64,000 bases of DNA from Paenibacillus artemisiicola (GTDB lineage: Bacteria > Bacillota > Bacilli > Paenibacillales > Paenibacillaceae), in NCBI RefSeq assembly GCF_017652985.1, contig NZ_JAGGDJ010000019.1, positions 33,777 through 97,776 of the forward strand. Direction: 5' to 3'. Numbering within the stretch: position 1 is the first letter of the stretch; each line of letters opens with the position of its first letter. The translations under genes and the position numbers were made by a program. Positions 53,205 through 62,552 of the stretch are shown here, one piece after another. Under the pieces are notes generated by a model. It saw only the letters and a program-made list of their open reading frames with translations. It was not told the DNA's origin and did no database searches.

Positions 53205-55682
53205 TTACAGCACGATCGTCCTGCCGCGCGCGTGCACGGTCACGCCGCTCATGTCGCCGCCGAGCACGTCCACGGCGAACGCCGGGCGGCCGTCCGACGG
53301 ATCGATGAACTCGCGGTACACGCCCCAGCCTTTGCCCGTGCTCCAGAAGGCCGCGTAATCGTCCGCTTCCGTCGCGGGCGCGAACGACATGACGCCCGCC
53401 GCCATGTCGAAGCGGAAGCCGGTCAGCGCGACGAGCAAGCCCCAACTCGACATCGACCGCGCGTAATGATGGCCGCATTCCACCTCGTTCCACGGGCTGC
53501 GCCGGTAGCCGTCCTGCCGGTCGCGGACCGCCTTCACGATCGTCAGCCCTTCCTCGACGAAGCCCTCGTAGATCAGATTGGTCGCCACATGGTATTCGAT
53601 GCCGGTCCACACTTCGTCGGAATAGACGAACGGCAGCTTCGGCCGGCCGCCGTTCGGCCAGGAGCAGAGCACGAGCCCCCGCTCGTCGTGCAGGGCGTAC
53701 ACCCGCTGGCAGTTGACGTGGTCCTTGAAATCGGCGCGGAAGTTGTGGCGGTATACGGCATGGATCGCGCTCTTCAGCCGGTCGTCCTCTTCCAGGAGCG
53801 CGCCGAGCCCGTACAGATAGGCCAGCTGCTGACCGAGGAGCTGGTCCGACAGGCAGCCTGCGCCGTGCTGGTATTTGTGCGCGTCGACGTCCGCCAGCGC
53901 CTGCACGAAATACTCCCCGTTCCACGTCAGCTCGCCGAGCCGCTTCGCGCTGGCCGCGCCGGTCCGGGCGTACCCGTCCGCCGCTTCGCCGTCGCCCGCT
54001 TCGCGGGCCATCGCTTCCCCGGCCTTCAGCGCGCCGAGCAGCATGAAGCCGGTCAGCGGGTTCGGGCCGTAAAATTCGATGTCGTACGTGTTGTGCTGCT
54101 CCCCGTCCAGGACGCCGTCGCCGTCGAGATCCCAGTGCGGGAGCGCGAAATCGAGCGCGCGCTTCGCGTGCGGCCACAGCTCGCGCAGGAACGCGCCGTC
54201 GCCGGACAGCTTCCATTCCCGGTAGAGGCGCATGACGGAACCGAGCTGGCCGTCGGCCGCCGCCGGGCCGGCCTTGCCGCCCCACTGCCATTCGCAGCCG
54301 AACATCCGCACGGCGCGAAACGCCATTTTGCCGGCGTCGTCGGTCTCCTCGAGGAATTCGATCCGGCGCATGGACCGTTCGAGCGACGGGTACAGGAACG
54401 CCAGCGTCTGCTCGTAATTCCAGACGTGCGTGCAGCTGCCCTCGCAGGAGCCGCCGTCGTCGAACGTCCCTTCGAAGCCGAGAAACTTGCCGTTCTCGAG
54501 CCAGAAGCAGGTCGTGCTCCGCAGCACCGGCATGTTGCCCGCGAGCGCGTCGACGACGTACGAAGGAAGCGTCGAGCCGAACAGCGCGTCGCGGAACGCT
54601 TCCGTCCGCCCGCGCAGGTCCGCCATCCGGTTCAGCAGGTAAGCGCCCGCTTCCCATGAATCCGCGAAGCGCGTCGCGTAATGGTTCCGGATCGTCTCGC
54701 GTCCCGGCCGCGTATCCCTCGTGCCTTCGTGCCACCCGTTCATCCGGTTCGGGAAGTACCACGCGAGCGCGAACGGAAACGTCTTCGTCTCGCCCGGCTG
54801 CAGCGTCTCCACGATGCCGAGGGAGCCCGTGTCGGTCTTATGCTCCTCCGATGGGTCCTCGTAGCCGAGATCCGTAAGCCGGCCGTCCGAAGCGAAGTCG
54901 TCCCAGAACTCCTGCAGAAAATCGAACCACGCGCCGCGCAGCCACGCCCGCTTGACGGTCAAGCGCGGCGCCGTGGTCATGAGCGACAGGCTGCCGTAAT
55001 TCAAGTCGCCCGGCGCCCACTTCTCAGAGGAGAATCGGAGGCCCGAGACGTCCGCGTCCCGCCGGAACGCGTTCACGTTCCGGCCGCACGGCATCGCGTA
55101 ATGCAGATTGCCGAACTTGTCGTAGGTCAGGCCGCCGACGGGGTTGATGAGCGAGCCCGCGATCACGACCTCCGCCGGGCGGTCGCCCGTATTCGTCACC
55201 GTATACGTGAGCGAAGCGGCGGGGATGCCGGAGTTCTCCGGGTCGAGCGGCATCATCGGCGTGAACGCCTCGAGCTCCACGCGCACCGGCAGGTCGTCGT
55301 CGCGGAAGACGACGCGCGCCATCGGATACGTGCCGATCAGCTCGGATTCCGCGAGACGCGGCAGCCCCGCGCCCGAGAGCGGATGGTAGCCGTGCGAGAG
55401 CGCGTGGGGCGGCCGCAGACGCGATTCGAGGACGCGCGCGACCGGCTCGCCGCCCTCCGGCGCCACGCGGATCGCGAAGAAGGTGTTCGGCATCTGCGTG
55501 CCCTTGGCCGGCAGATTGAAGATTTCCCAGTCCCGCAGCTCGCCGCGGCTGCCGAGCGAGATGTTGCCCGTGCCGATCCCGCCGAGCGGGAAAAGCGCCT
55601 CCCCGGCGTCGCCGGGATACGTGCGAAGCCCGTTAGCCGGGTTCGCGTCAACCGTTCGTTTCGTGTCGATCATTATTGGCAC
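53205..55682 (-). CDS. Glycoside hydrolase family 116 (GBA2-type glucosidase)
   Basis: 825 residues. N-terminal beta domain (FPLGGIGTGNISLGSRGELRDWEIFN) and a C-terminal (alpha/alpha)6 barrel, the two-domain layout of GH116. Nucleophile Glu is probably in GSCEGSCTHVWNYEQ and the acid Asp in HNTYDIEFYGPN. Known members are beta-glucosidases/xylosidases or glucosylceramidases. GTG 55682 is kept as start; ATG 55673 is equally possible. No signal peptide. In line with fucI and a LacI regulator upstream. Confidence 0.9.
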   Translation of the reverse strand: MPIMIDTKRTVDANPANGLRTYPGDAGEALFPLGGIGTGNISLGSRGELRDWEIFNLPAKGTQMPNTFFAIRVAPEGGEPVARVLESRLRPPHALSHGYHPLSGAGLPRLAESELIGTYPMARVVFRDDDLPVRVELEAFTPMMPLDPENSGIPAASLTYTVTNTGDRPAEVVIAGSLINPVGGLTYDKFGNLHYAMPCGRNVNAFRRDADVSGLRFSSEKWAPGDLNYGSLSLMTTAPRLTVKRAWLRGAWFDFLQEFWDDFASDGRLTDLGYEDPSEEHKTDTGSLGIVETLQPGETKTFPFALAWYFPNRMNGWHEGTRDTRPGRETIRNHYATRFADSWEAGAYLLNRMADLRGRTEAFRDALFGSTLPSYVVDALAGNMPVLRSTTCFWLENGKFLGFEGTFDDGGSCEGSCTHVWNYEQTLAFLYPSLERSMRRIEFLEETDDAGKMAFRAVRMFGCEWQWGGKAGPAAADGQLGSVMRLYREWKLSGDGAFLRELWPHAKRALDFALPHWDLDGDGVLDGEQHNTYDIEFYGPNPLTGFMLLGALKAGEAMAREAGDGEAADGYARTGAASAKRLGELTWNGEYFVQALADVDAHKYQHGAGCLSDQLLGQQLAYLYGLGALLEEDDRLKSAIHAVYRHNFRADFKDHVNCQRVYALHDERGLVLCSWPNGGRPKLPFVYSDEVWTGIEYHVATNLIYEGFVEEGLTIVKAVRDRQDGYRRSPWNEVECGHHYARSMSSWGLLVALTGFRFDMAAGVMSFAPATEADDYAAFWSTGKGWGVYREFIDPSDGRPAFAVDVLGGDMSGVTVHARGRTIVL

Positions 55683-55959
55683 CGTCGCTTTCCGATAAGG
55701 GATGGATGAGACAGAAGGCCCCGCGTCCCGCCAAACGAAGGCGGCGCGGCCGGACGGCCGCGCCGCGAGCGTGCGGGATGCGAATGCGAATCAAGGCGAT
55801 AACCAATCCATGCGAATACGAGTCCGTGCGATTCCGGTTCAATACCATAACCGATACATTGCGGTTACCTGTTCCCTACAATCACCGCAGCATAGCGATT
55901 GCCGTTCCCCTACGATCTCGCGCCGCAGCGCGCCGCAGCGCGCTGCCGCTCCCGCGCGA
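55683..55959. other. 277-base intergenic gap with a strong hairpin
   Basis: No gene seen. A 12-bp stem gcggcgcggccg/cggccgcgccgc (55741-55766) may weaken readthrough from fucI; no clear T run. GC-rich direct repeats (cgcgccgcag) near 55918-55945. Confidence 0.55.
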
Positions 55960-57750
55960 TTACTTGTACAGCGGGCCGAGCGCTTGGCAGGCCCGGAAGT
56001 CCGCGCCGACCGGATCCATGCCGCCGAACGCGCTCCACATGCTCGGACGGAAGACGCGATCCTCGGCGACGTTATGCATGCTGACCGGGATGCGCAGCAT
56101 GGACGCCAGCGTGATGAGCTCGCCGCCGACGTGGCCGTAGCTGACCGCCGCATGGTTGGAGCCCCAGTTGTTCATGACGGTGTACACGTCCTTGAACAGC
56201 CCTTCGCCCGTCAGGTTCGGCACGAACCAGGTCGTCGGCCAGGTCGGGTTGCTCCGCTGATCGAGCTTGTCGTGCACCTCGTCCGGCAGCTCGACCGTGT
56301 AGCCTTCCGCCAGCTGCAGCACGGGACCGAGGCCCGCGACGAGGTTGATCCGCGCCATCGTGACCGGCATGCCGGCGCGCGTCGTGAAGTCCGTCGAGAA
56401 GCCGCCGCCGCGGAAGAAGTCGACCGCCGGGCTCCATTTCGTCGCCGCGAGGCAGTCCCGGACCTCCTGCTCGGTGATGTCCCAGAACGGCTTCATCGCC
56501 GGCTCGCCGCCGATCGTCTGGCGGCCCGTGCCGTCGAGCGCCGCGGGACCGGAATTGATGAGATGGATGATGCCGTTCGCCGCGCTGCCCTCCAGCCGGT
56601 ATCCGGTTACGCGCTCCACCGCGTCCGGGCTCCAATACGTGCGCACGTCGGCGAAAATTTGCGCCGCGTTCGTCAGCAGATGACCGAACAGCATCGTGAC
56701 GCCGTTCAGCGTATCGTTCTCCGTCGCCAGCATGAACGGCTCGCGGATGCCGTTCCAGTCGAACGAGGAGGTCAGCATCGCTTCCATGAAATCCCCGTTC
56801 GGGAAGAAGTCCGTCCAGGCGCGCTGGCCCTGGAAGCCGGCCGCGATCGCGTTATGGCCGAGCGCTTCCTCGCCGTAGCCGATCTCGTTCAGCTTCGGAT
56901 TGCCGATCATCAGGTCGCGCGCGATCAGCGTCATTTTCACGACGGTCTCCCAGTCTCCGGCCTTCTGCTCCGCGGTCCGCTGCAAATGCTCCGGATTGAC
57001 CTCGTCGCCTTCGTTGCAGTTCGCCTTCGCCCACGCTAATGCGCTTTCATATTCGGCCTGGTCGTAGATGCCGAGCTCCATGCGGCGCACGAATTCCGTC
57101 ATGTCCACGTATTCGTTGCGGATGCCGAGGTAGCGCTGGAAGAACGTCTCGTCGACGATGCAGCCCGCGATGCCCATGGACACCGAGCCCATCGACAGGT
57201 AGGACTTGCCCTGCATCGTCGCCACCGCGAGACCGGCCTTGGCGAACTGCAGCAGCTTCGCCCGCACGTCCGGCGTGATCGTCGCGTCGCCGATGTCCTG
57301 CACGTCGCGGCCGTAGATGGAGAAGGCCGGCAGCCCCTTCTGGTTGTGGGCGCCCAGCACCGCGGCCAGATAGACGGCCCCCGGACGCTCCGTGCCGTTG
57401 AAGCCCCAGACCGCCTTCGGCCGCGACGGATGGGTGTCCATCGTTTCGGTCGGGTAGCACCATGACGGCGTGACCGAGATCGTGAGGCCGACCCCTTCGC
57501 GCGCGAACTTCTCCTCCGCTCTCGCCGCTTCCGCCACGCCGCCGATGCAAGTATCGGCCACGACGCATTCCACCGGAAGGCCGTTGCTGTGCGTCAGGTT
57601 TTCGGACAGGAAAGCGGCGGCGCTGCGCGCCATCTCCATCGTCACGTCCTCCAGCGATTCGCGGATGCCGCCGCGGCGGCCGTCGATGATCGGCCGGATG
57701 CCGATTTTGGGCAGGCTGCCCTGCAGCCGGTTGCCGATATGAATGTCCAT
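55960..57750 (-). CDS. fucI: L-fucose isomerase
   Basis: 596 residues, close to the E. coli enzyme. Family segments: [60 protein letters not shown] (metal Glu region), [25 protein letters not shown] (His). Converts L-fucose to L-fuculose (also D-arabinose). ATG 57750 has GAGGG seven bases upstream. Directly after a LacI regulator. Confidence 0.95.
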   Translation of the reverse strand: MDIHIGNRLQGSLPKIGIRPIIDGRRGGIRESLEDVTMEMARSAAAFLSENLTHSNGLPVECVVADTCIGGVAEAARAEEKFAREGVGLTISVTPSWCYPTETMDTHPSRPKAVWGFNGTERPGAVYLAAVLGAHNQKGLPAFSIYGRDVQDIGDATITPDVRAKLLQFAKAGLAVATMQGKSYLSMGSVSMGIAGCIVDETFFQRYLGIRNEYVDMTEFVRRMELGIYDQAEYESALAWAKANCNEGDEVNPEHLQRTAEQKAGDWETVVKMTLIARDLMIGNPKLNEIGYGEEALGHNAIAAGFQGQRAWTDFFPNGDFMEAMLTSSFDWNGIREPFMLATENDTLNGVTMLFGHLLTNAAQIFADVRTYWSPDAVERVTGYRLEGSAANGIIHLINSGPAALDGTGRQTIGGEPAMKPFWDITEQEVRDCLAATKWSPAVDFFRGGGFSTDFTTRAGMPVTMARINLVAGLGPVLQLAEGYTVELPDEVHDKLDQRSNPTWPTTWFVPNLTGEGLFKDVYTVMNNWGSNHAAVSYGHVGGELITLASMLRIPVSMHNVAEDRVFRPSMWSAFGGMDPVGADFRACQALGPLYK

Positions 57751-57789
57751 GTTCATTCCCTCTTTCATGCGTAATGGAATTAAGCGGGA

Positions 57790-58797
57790 TTAGCGGATTT
57801 GCTTGACTTCGTGATGGAAGATCTCGTTGAACGGCTCGGCCGGGCCGTCTTCCTTCCGGATGCGGCGCAGCAGGATCTCGCCCGCCTTGAGCCCCATGTC
57901 GTAAGGCGCTTGATCGAGATAAAACAGTCCGGGCTCCTTAAGCAGCTGTCCGGCCTCGACCTCGCCGTAGGACGCGACCGCCATATCCCCCGGAATGCGC
58001 AGCCCGCAGCGCACGAGCTCCAGCAGCACGCCGTGGCTCATCCGGTTGTTCAGCGACACGACGGCCGTCGGCCGCTCCTTCTCCCGCAGAAACCGCTGCA
58101 CCGCCCGCACGCCGCCGTCCGTCGAGAAGTCCCCGCTGTAGACGAGCAGCCGGTCCTCCAGGCCGCGTTCCTTCATCGCCCGGAGCACCCCTTCCAGACG
58201 CTCCCGCCCCGTGCTGACCCGGGTCAGGCCGTTCACGACGCCGATGCGGATATGGCCGCGGTCGAGCAGCGCTTTCGTCAATTCGTACGCGCTCTGCGCG
58301 TTGTCCTCCGCGACCAGATCAAGCGGCGGCGCGTCTTCGTCCGTCTCCAGTCTCCGGTCGACGAGCACGACGGGCTGTCCGCTCGCGGCCAAAGCGCCAA
58401 TACGCGCCGCGTTGCCGCCGGACGTCGCCAGCACGATCGCGTCCACGCGCTTCTCGTAGAGCAATTGAAGCAGGCGCGCCTCCTTCTCCGGCGATTCGTC
58501 GGAGCTGCAGAAGAGGAGCTGGAAGCCTTCCGGCCCGACGACGTCCTCGATGCCTCTCGAGATGCCCATGAAGTACGGGTTGGAAATATCCGGCACGACG
58601 ACGCCGATCATGAACGTCTTATCCTGCTTCAGGCTCCGGGCGATCGCGCTCGGCTGGTAGTTCAGCTTGGCGATGGCGCCGAACACGCGCTCCTTGACTT
58701 CCGGGCTGACGTAGCCGCTTTCGTTCAATACGCGGGAGACGGTGGCCGTCGACACCTCGGCTTCGGCCGCGACTTGTTTGATCGTTGCTTTGGACAA
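57790..58797 (-). CDS. LacI-family transcriptional regulator
   Basis: 335 residues. LacI HTH with hinge: ATIKQVAAEAEVSTATVSRVLN and a periplasmic-binding-like sensor domain. Starts at TTG 58797, preceded by AGAGGTGAAT. First gene of the FucI-GH116 run and likely its regulator. Tandem operators lie just upstream. Confidence 0.92.
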   Translation of the reverse strand: MSKATIKQVAAEAEVSTATVSRVLNESGYVSPEVKERVFGAIAKLNYQPSAIARSLKQDKTFMIGVVVPDISNPYFMGISRGIEDVVGPEGFQLLFCSSDESPEKEARLLQLLYEKRVDAIVLATSGGNAARIGALAASGQPVVLVDRRLETDEDAPPLDLVAEDNAQSAYELTKALLDRGHIRIGVVNGLTRVSTGRERLEGVLRAMKERGLEDRLLVYSGDFSTDGGVRAVQRFLREKERPTAVVSLNNRMSHGVLLELVRCGLRIPGDMAVASYGEVEAGQLLKEPGLFYLDQAPYDMGLKAGEILLRRIRKEDGPAEPFNEIFHHEVKQIR

Positions 58798-58827
58798 GCT
58801 TCATTCACCTCTGAATAACTTCGATAT

Positions 58828-58897
58828 GTAATCGTTTACGTAATCGATTACATAATGTTTACATACTGAGATTAGCGTGATTCCCGTTTGCTGTCAA
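58828..58897 (-). promoter_or_regulatory. lacI promoter with paired LacI-type operators
   Basis: Minus-strand TTGACA (58897-58892), 17 bases, TAATCT (58874-58869). Downstream GTAATCGTTTAC (58828-58839) abuts GTAATCGATTAC (58840-58851), both LacI-type half-symmetric sites; together a 26-bp near-palindrome. Confidence 0.8.
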
Positions 58898-58974
58898 TCC
58901 TATTCTTTCGACATGTCCGGCGCGGGTCGGAAAAGCCCTGCCCGCCATGGTCCTGACAAGGCTTCCGCCCTTCG

Positions 58975-59286
58975 CTATGCGACGAAGGCGTATACGAGCA
59001 GCGCGATCAGCGGAATCAGCCACGGCAGCGGCAGGCCGTTCCAGATCAGCGCGGAACGGTAGCCGCGTTTGGCGAAGCGGATCCAGCCGGCGATTCCGCC
59101 GGCCAATATCGCCGCGGGATAAACGAGGACGTAGGCGAACAGCAGCCACGTCGCCGAATCCGAAGCGGCCTCCGGGCCGTCGAAGCCCATGACGGACATG
59201 CCGAGCACGAACAGCCAGGCCGCAAGCGAGATGACGTAGATCAGCTGCGAAACGATGAGAACGGCAGCGGTTGTCGAACGTTTCAT
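58975..59286 (-). CDS. Small membrane protein, unknown
   Basis: 103 residues with three predicted helices (about 5-30, 43-66, 79-102). Positively charged ends (MKRS and RFAKRGYR). GGGGGAAA precedes ATG 59286. Family not recognised. Lone gene upstream of the LacI promoter. Confidence 0.7.
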   Translation of the reverse strand: MKRSTTAAVLIVSQLIYVISLAAWLFVLGMSVMGFDGPEAASDSATWLLFAYVLVYPAAILAGGIAGWIRFAKRGYRSALIWNGLPLPWLIPLIALLVYAFVA

Positions 59287-59671
59287 GCGCGTTTCCCCCA
59301 AGTATCTGTCTATGCAAGCGCTATAAACAACCTTATCCAGTATAGCAAATCGGACGGCGGCGCAGGGCTAATTGGTCGGCCGGGGGCTGCCGCCGCGGCA
59401 ATGATCGTCAGTGGAAAAGCGATCGGCAAGAACAAGCAAACTTATCCGAAAGATAAAGAAACGGAAAATCGATAAATATTCCTTGACAGGAATATTCCCT
59501 TTTGGGTATATTCTAAATGCAAGCAGGACCGACGAGACAAACAAACGAAACGGGCGAATGCCGCGCTCGCCGTCGGGCGGCCGCGACGCGATCCATTCGC
59601 CTCAAACGCACCGCGCGCGTTCTGACCGAGGAAGAACCAACCATTACCTATTATTCGAGGAGGAATCAGGC
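59287..59671. other. 385-base intergenic region
   Basis: No gene seen. Holds the promoter/operator at 59475-59512 and an about 150-base leader of the AHSA1 gene. The frame of that gene is open upstream but crosses the promoter and lacks a site. Confidence 0.65.
59475..59512 (+). promoter_or_regulatory. Promoter with palindromic operator over the -35 box
   Basis: TTGACA (59483-59488), 18 bases, TATATT (59507-59512). The -35 box is flanked exactly by AATATTCC (59475-59482) and GGAATATT (59489-59496), a perfect inverted repeat. Confidence 0.85.
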
Positions 59672-60181
59672 ATGGCGAATCAACTGACGACGACGATCGA
59701 GGGACGCGATTTTATTTTGGAGCGGGAGTTCAAGGCGCCCCGGGAGCTGGTGTTCAAGGCGTTTTCCGATGCGGAGCATCTGAAGCGGTGGTGGGGGCCG
59801 CGCGGCTGGGAACTGACGGTCTGCAGCGTCGACTTCCGCGAAGGCGGCATTTGGCACTACTGCATGAAATGCTTCGACGAGCGGCAAGGGGATTTCTACG
59901 GCATGGAATCGTGGGGTAAAGCGGTGTACGAGGAAATCGTGAACGCGGAGAAAATCGTGTACACCGATTACTTCTCGGACGCCGAGGGCAACGAGACGCC
60001 GGGCATGCCGTCCTCGCGCATTACGATGACGTTCGAGGACCGCGGCGGCTCCACGCTGCTGGTCAGCCGTTCCACCTACGAATCCGAAGAAGCGCTGCGC
60101 CAAGTGGTCGAAATGGGCATGGAGCAAGGCATCGCCGAAACGTGGGAACGTCTCGCCGAGCACCTCGCATCCCAACAATAA
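59672..60181 (+). CDS. AHSA1-family SRPBCC-fold protein
   Basis: 169 residues. START-like fold with REFKAPRELVFKAFSDAEHLKRWWGPRGWE at the start and SRITMTFEDRGGSTLL later, the pattern of the AHSA1/YndB group (hydrophobic ligand binding). GAGGAGGAATCAGGC precedes ATG 59672. Such genes often accompany an ArsR regulator; none is adjacent here. Confidence 0.9.
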   Translation: MANQLTTTIEGRDFILEREFKAPRELVFKAFSDAEHLKRWWGPRGWELTVCSVDFREGGIWHYCMKCFDERQGDFYGMESWGKAVYEEIVNAEKIVYTDYFSDAEGNETPGMPSSRITMTFEDRGGSTLLVSRSTYESEEALRQVVEMGMEQGIAETWERLAEHLASQQ

Positions 60182-60199
60182 TCGCCGAACTTCGGCATG

Positions 60200-60248
60200 C
60201 GACAAGCCGTCCCGAATGATCCGGGACGGCTTGTCGCCGTTTGCTTTT
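60200..60248 (+). terminator. Terminator of the AHSA1 gene
   Basis: 16-bp stem gcgacaagccgtcccg/cgggacggcttgtcgc and a T-rich tail, just past the stop at 60181. Confidence 0.85.
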
Positions 60249-60349
60249 TCGCGCGCGGCGGCAGCGGCCCGCAGCCGACTGTTAACGGCGGCGGCAGCGC
60301 CTCCCCAGCCGGCTGTTCGCTGGGAGCGCGTCGGCCGCCCAGCGTCCCG

Positions 60350-61204
60350 CTACTCCTTGGCGGCCATGAAATTCGTCTGCGCCGAACGGATCACCGCCTT
60401 GTACTTGCCCGGCGTCAGCCCGAACGTCTTGACGAATTGGCGGCTCAGATAGGCCGCGTCCCCCAGGCCGCACCGCTGCGCCACCTCGCTGAGCGGCTCC
60501 TCGGTCGTCTCCAGCAGCCGCTTTGCTTTGCTCAGCCGCATTTGGCGCAGCATCTGCATCGGATTGATGCCGTACGCTTCATGGAACGCCCGGTCGAAAT
60601 AATTCGTGTTCAGGTGCACCTGCCCGGCCAGCATGTCGCGCGACAGCTTCCGCTCCATATGATCGGCCATGAACCGGATGATCGGGAAGAAGCGGTCGTA
60701 CTTCGCCGTATATGCCCCGCTTCTCGCCTGCCGCCCGTTCGCGTCCCAGCTCTCTAGGATCAGCGCCGCGAGCCGGAGCATGTCCGCGGTCAGCGCGACG
60801 TCCCGGAAAGGCCCTTCCCCCCGCCATGTCCGGAGCAGCGAGCGGAACGCCGCGCTGAACGCCTCCGGGTCGAGCAGCCGCACGACCGGCTGCACCGGAT
60901 ACAGCTGGAACAGGTCCAGGTTATAGCTGGTCTGGATTTGCACCGACAGCCACTCGTGCCGCCCCGGCCCCTCCGACGTTTCGGAGAACGGCAAAAAGGG
61001 AGGGTGCAGCATGACCCCTCCTTCGCGCGCCTCGTGCCGCTCGCCGTTCGTCGTCGTCCATACGTGCCCGTCCGCGACATGGCTGACGATCCAATTGGGA
61101 TAGACGATATGCTCATGGTTCAGCTTCTCGTAGATGCCCTCGTCGACCTGATACACGTTGACCTGCCACTGCTCGAGCGTCGTTCCCGCCAATGCCTTCG
61201 CCAT
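60350..61204 (-). CDS. AraC-family transcriptional regulator
   Basis: 284 residues. N-terminal cupin-like sensing part (VSHVADGHVWTTTNGERHEAR) and C-terminal HTH pair (DMLAGQVHLNTNYFDRAFHEAYG and LSEVAQRCGLGDAAYLSRQFVK). Downstream of the PhyH and small cysteine protein genes on the same strand. A 3x15 bp repeat lies in its upstream gap. Confidence 0.92.
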   Translation of the reverse strand: MAKALAGTTLEQWQVNVYQVDEGIYEKLNHEHIVYPNWIVSHVADGHVWTTTNGERHEAREGGVMLHPPFLPFSETSEGPGRHEWLSVQIQTSYNLDLFQLYPVQPVVRLLDPEAFSAAFRSLLRTWRGEGPFRDVALTADMLRLAALILESWDANGRQARSGAYTAKYDRFFPIIRFMADHMERKLSRDMLAGQVHLNTNYFDRAFHEAYGINPMQMLRQMRLSKAKRLLETTEEPLSEVAQRCGLGDAAYLSRQFVKTFGLTPGKYKAVIRSAQTNFMAAKE

Positions 61205-61267
61205 GCGCGCATTCCCCGTCTCGGTGGTTTTTATTCAGTGTACCACGGGCGGCGCGTTACGCCTATC

Positions 61268-61312
61268 CGGCGTTCGGCGGTTCGGCGTTCGGTTTTTCGG
61301 CGTTCGGTTTTT
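61268..61312. repeat. Three 15-bp direct repeats
   Basis: CGGCGTTCGG recurs at 61268, 61283 and 61298 with exact 15-base period; the second and third units share the full cggcgttcggttttt. In the upstream region of the AraC gene. Confidence 0.85.
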
Positions 61313-61371
61313 TGACGTTCAACGAGCGGCGGCGCGGCGGGCGAGGCCGCAATCGGGACGGAGCGGCGGAT

Positions 61372-61632
61372 TCAATCCGGCTTGCGCCGGTCCGGCAGCC
61401 GGTTCCCGTCCGGCTCCGCGTCGAACCCGATCGCCCGGCGCAGCGCCTCCTTGTCGGGCTCGCCGTGCCAGACGCCGTCCTTCTCCAGGGCGGGTCCTCT
61501 GCGGCAGCCCGCGCATTGGTGCAAGCAGTGCGCGAGCGAGACGTCGTGTCCGGCTTCGGCCAGCTCGTCGAGCAGGTCGCCGTGCCGGTTCTCCTGCAAA
61601 TTCCAAAAGCAGCACACGATGGCCGCCCTCAC
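61372..61632 (-). CDS. Small cysteine-rich protein (DUF1450/YuzB-like)
   Basis: 86 residues with Cys7, Cys8, Cys36, Cys40 and Cys43 (VCCFWN and HCLHQCAGC), the arrangement of small thioredoxin-fold or 2Fe-2S ferredoxin-like proteins such as YuzB. GTG 61632 overlaps the PhyH stop (GTGA) with no ribosome site of its own, so translation is coupled. Possibly an electron carrier for the dioxygenase; inference only. Confidence 0.7.
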   Translation of the reverse strand: MRAAIVCCFWNLQENRHGDLLDELAEAGHDVSLAHCLHQCAGCRRGPALEKDGVWHGEPDKEALRRAIGFDAEPDGNRLPDRRKPD

Positions 61633-62351
61633 GCCAACAGCGCCCGGCCGTCTTTGGCGATCAACGGTCCGTTGTCGAACACCGCGCCGGTCACGGGGTT
61701 GCGCGCGCCGTCCACGGAGTACTGGATGACGTACGCTTTGCGCGTGCCGTCGCTTTGGTTCGGCGTGCTGCGATGGAGCAGCAGCGAAGAGAACACCGCC
61801 ATGCTGCCTTTGCGCAGCGGGACGGGCATGCCCGGATCCTCGCCGAAGTAGCACTGCCAGCCGGTGTCGGTCCTGACGTGTTCGATATAGCCCCGATGAT
61901 GCGAGCCCGGCTGAATCCAGATGCAGCCGTTCTCCACCGTCGCGTCGTCGAGCGCGAGCCAGCAGGTCATGTATTCGACCGGATCCGTCGGCACGTAGCC
62001 GTTGTCCTGATGCCATGGAAAATCGCGCTTTGCCTCGGGGCGCTTGTACACCGACTGGTCCCAATACAGCCGGATGTCCGGGCCGAGCACGCCGGTCGTC
62101 AGATCGACGAAGCGTCGGTCGCCGATGAAAGACTCCAATTCTTTGTCGCGGCGCGTCAGGTTGCACGTGAAATTGATTTGGTTCGGGATATTGTTAAACC
62201 CCTTGCTTCCGCGCTTCAGCGCTTCTTCCCCTTCCTGATCGTACGCGTCGATAATGCCGCGGATGCGGTCCATCTCCTCGGCGCCGAAGACGTCCTCCAG
62301 CACGACGTACCCCTGCTCCCGGTACTGCTTCGATTGTTCGGCCGTCAACAT
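61629..62351 (-). CDS. Phytanoyl-CoA dioxygenase (PhyH)-family enzyme
   Basis: 240 residues. Fe(II) ligands HxD in FPWHQDNGYVP and His in LLLHRSTPN; 2-oxoglutarate Arg in GTRKAYVIQYS. Distinct from the PhyH at 38.6-39.5 kb. Coupled to a small Cys-rich protein and followed by an AraC gene. Confidence 0.9.
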   Translation of the reverse strand: MLTAEQSKQYREQGYVVLEDVFGAEEMDRIRGIIDAYDQEGEEALKRGSKGFNNIPNQINFTCNLTRRDKELESFIGDRRFVDLTTGVLGPDIRLYWDQSVYKRPEAKRDFPWHQDNGYVPTDPVEYMTCWLALDDATVENGCIWIQPGSHHRGYIEHVRTDTGWQCYFGEDPGMPVPLRKGSMAVFSSLLLHRSTPNQSDGTRKAYVIQYSVDGARNPVTGAVFDNGPLIAKDGRALLA

Positions 62352-62490
62352 TCCGGTTCACTCCTCGTCCATTGAATCGCGCTGCGCTGCGCGATGTACC
62401 TTTATTATCCGAAAGCGGCTCGCGCCGGACAATGAACGCATTCCTGCAGTTCTTGTACTTTTTCCACCCAATGTGCCCGATTAATGGTGC

Positions 62491-62525
62491 AAAACAAAGC
62501 GCCGCGGGGATCTCCCCGCGGCGCC
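62491..62525 (-). terminator. Terminator of the CDF gene
   Basis: Stem gcgccgcgggga/tccccgcggcgc (62499-62524) followed on the minus strand by TTTGTTTTG. Confidence 0.85.
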
Positions 62526-62552
62526 TGCCGTCCTTCCGATTGCGATATGCGA

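Noticed and set aside
55918..55945. cgcgccgcag direct repeats as an attachment site or origin
   Set aside because: Short, GC-simple, no integrase or replication gene nearby.
59411..59671. 87-codon N-terminal extension of the AHSA1 protein
   Set aside because: Crosses the promoter and operator, is Lys/Arg-rich and lacks a ribosome site; the ATG at 59672 has GAGGAGGAA.
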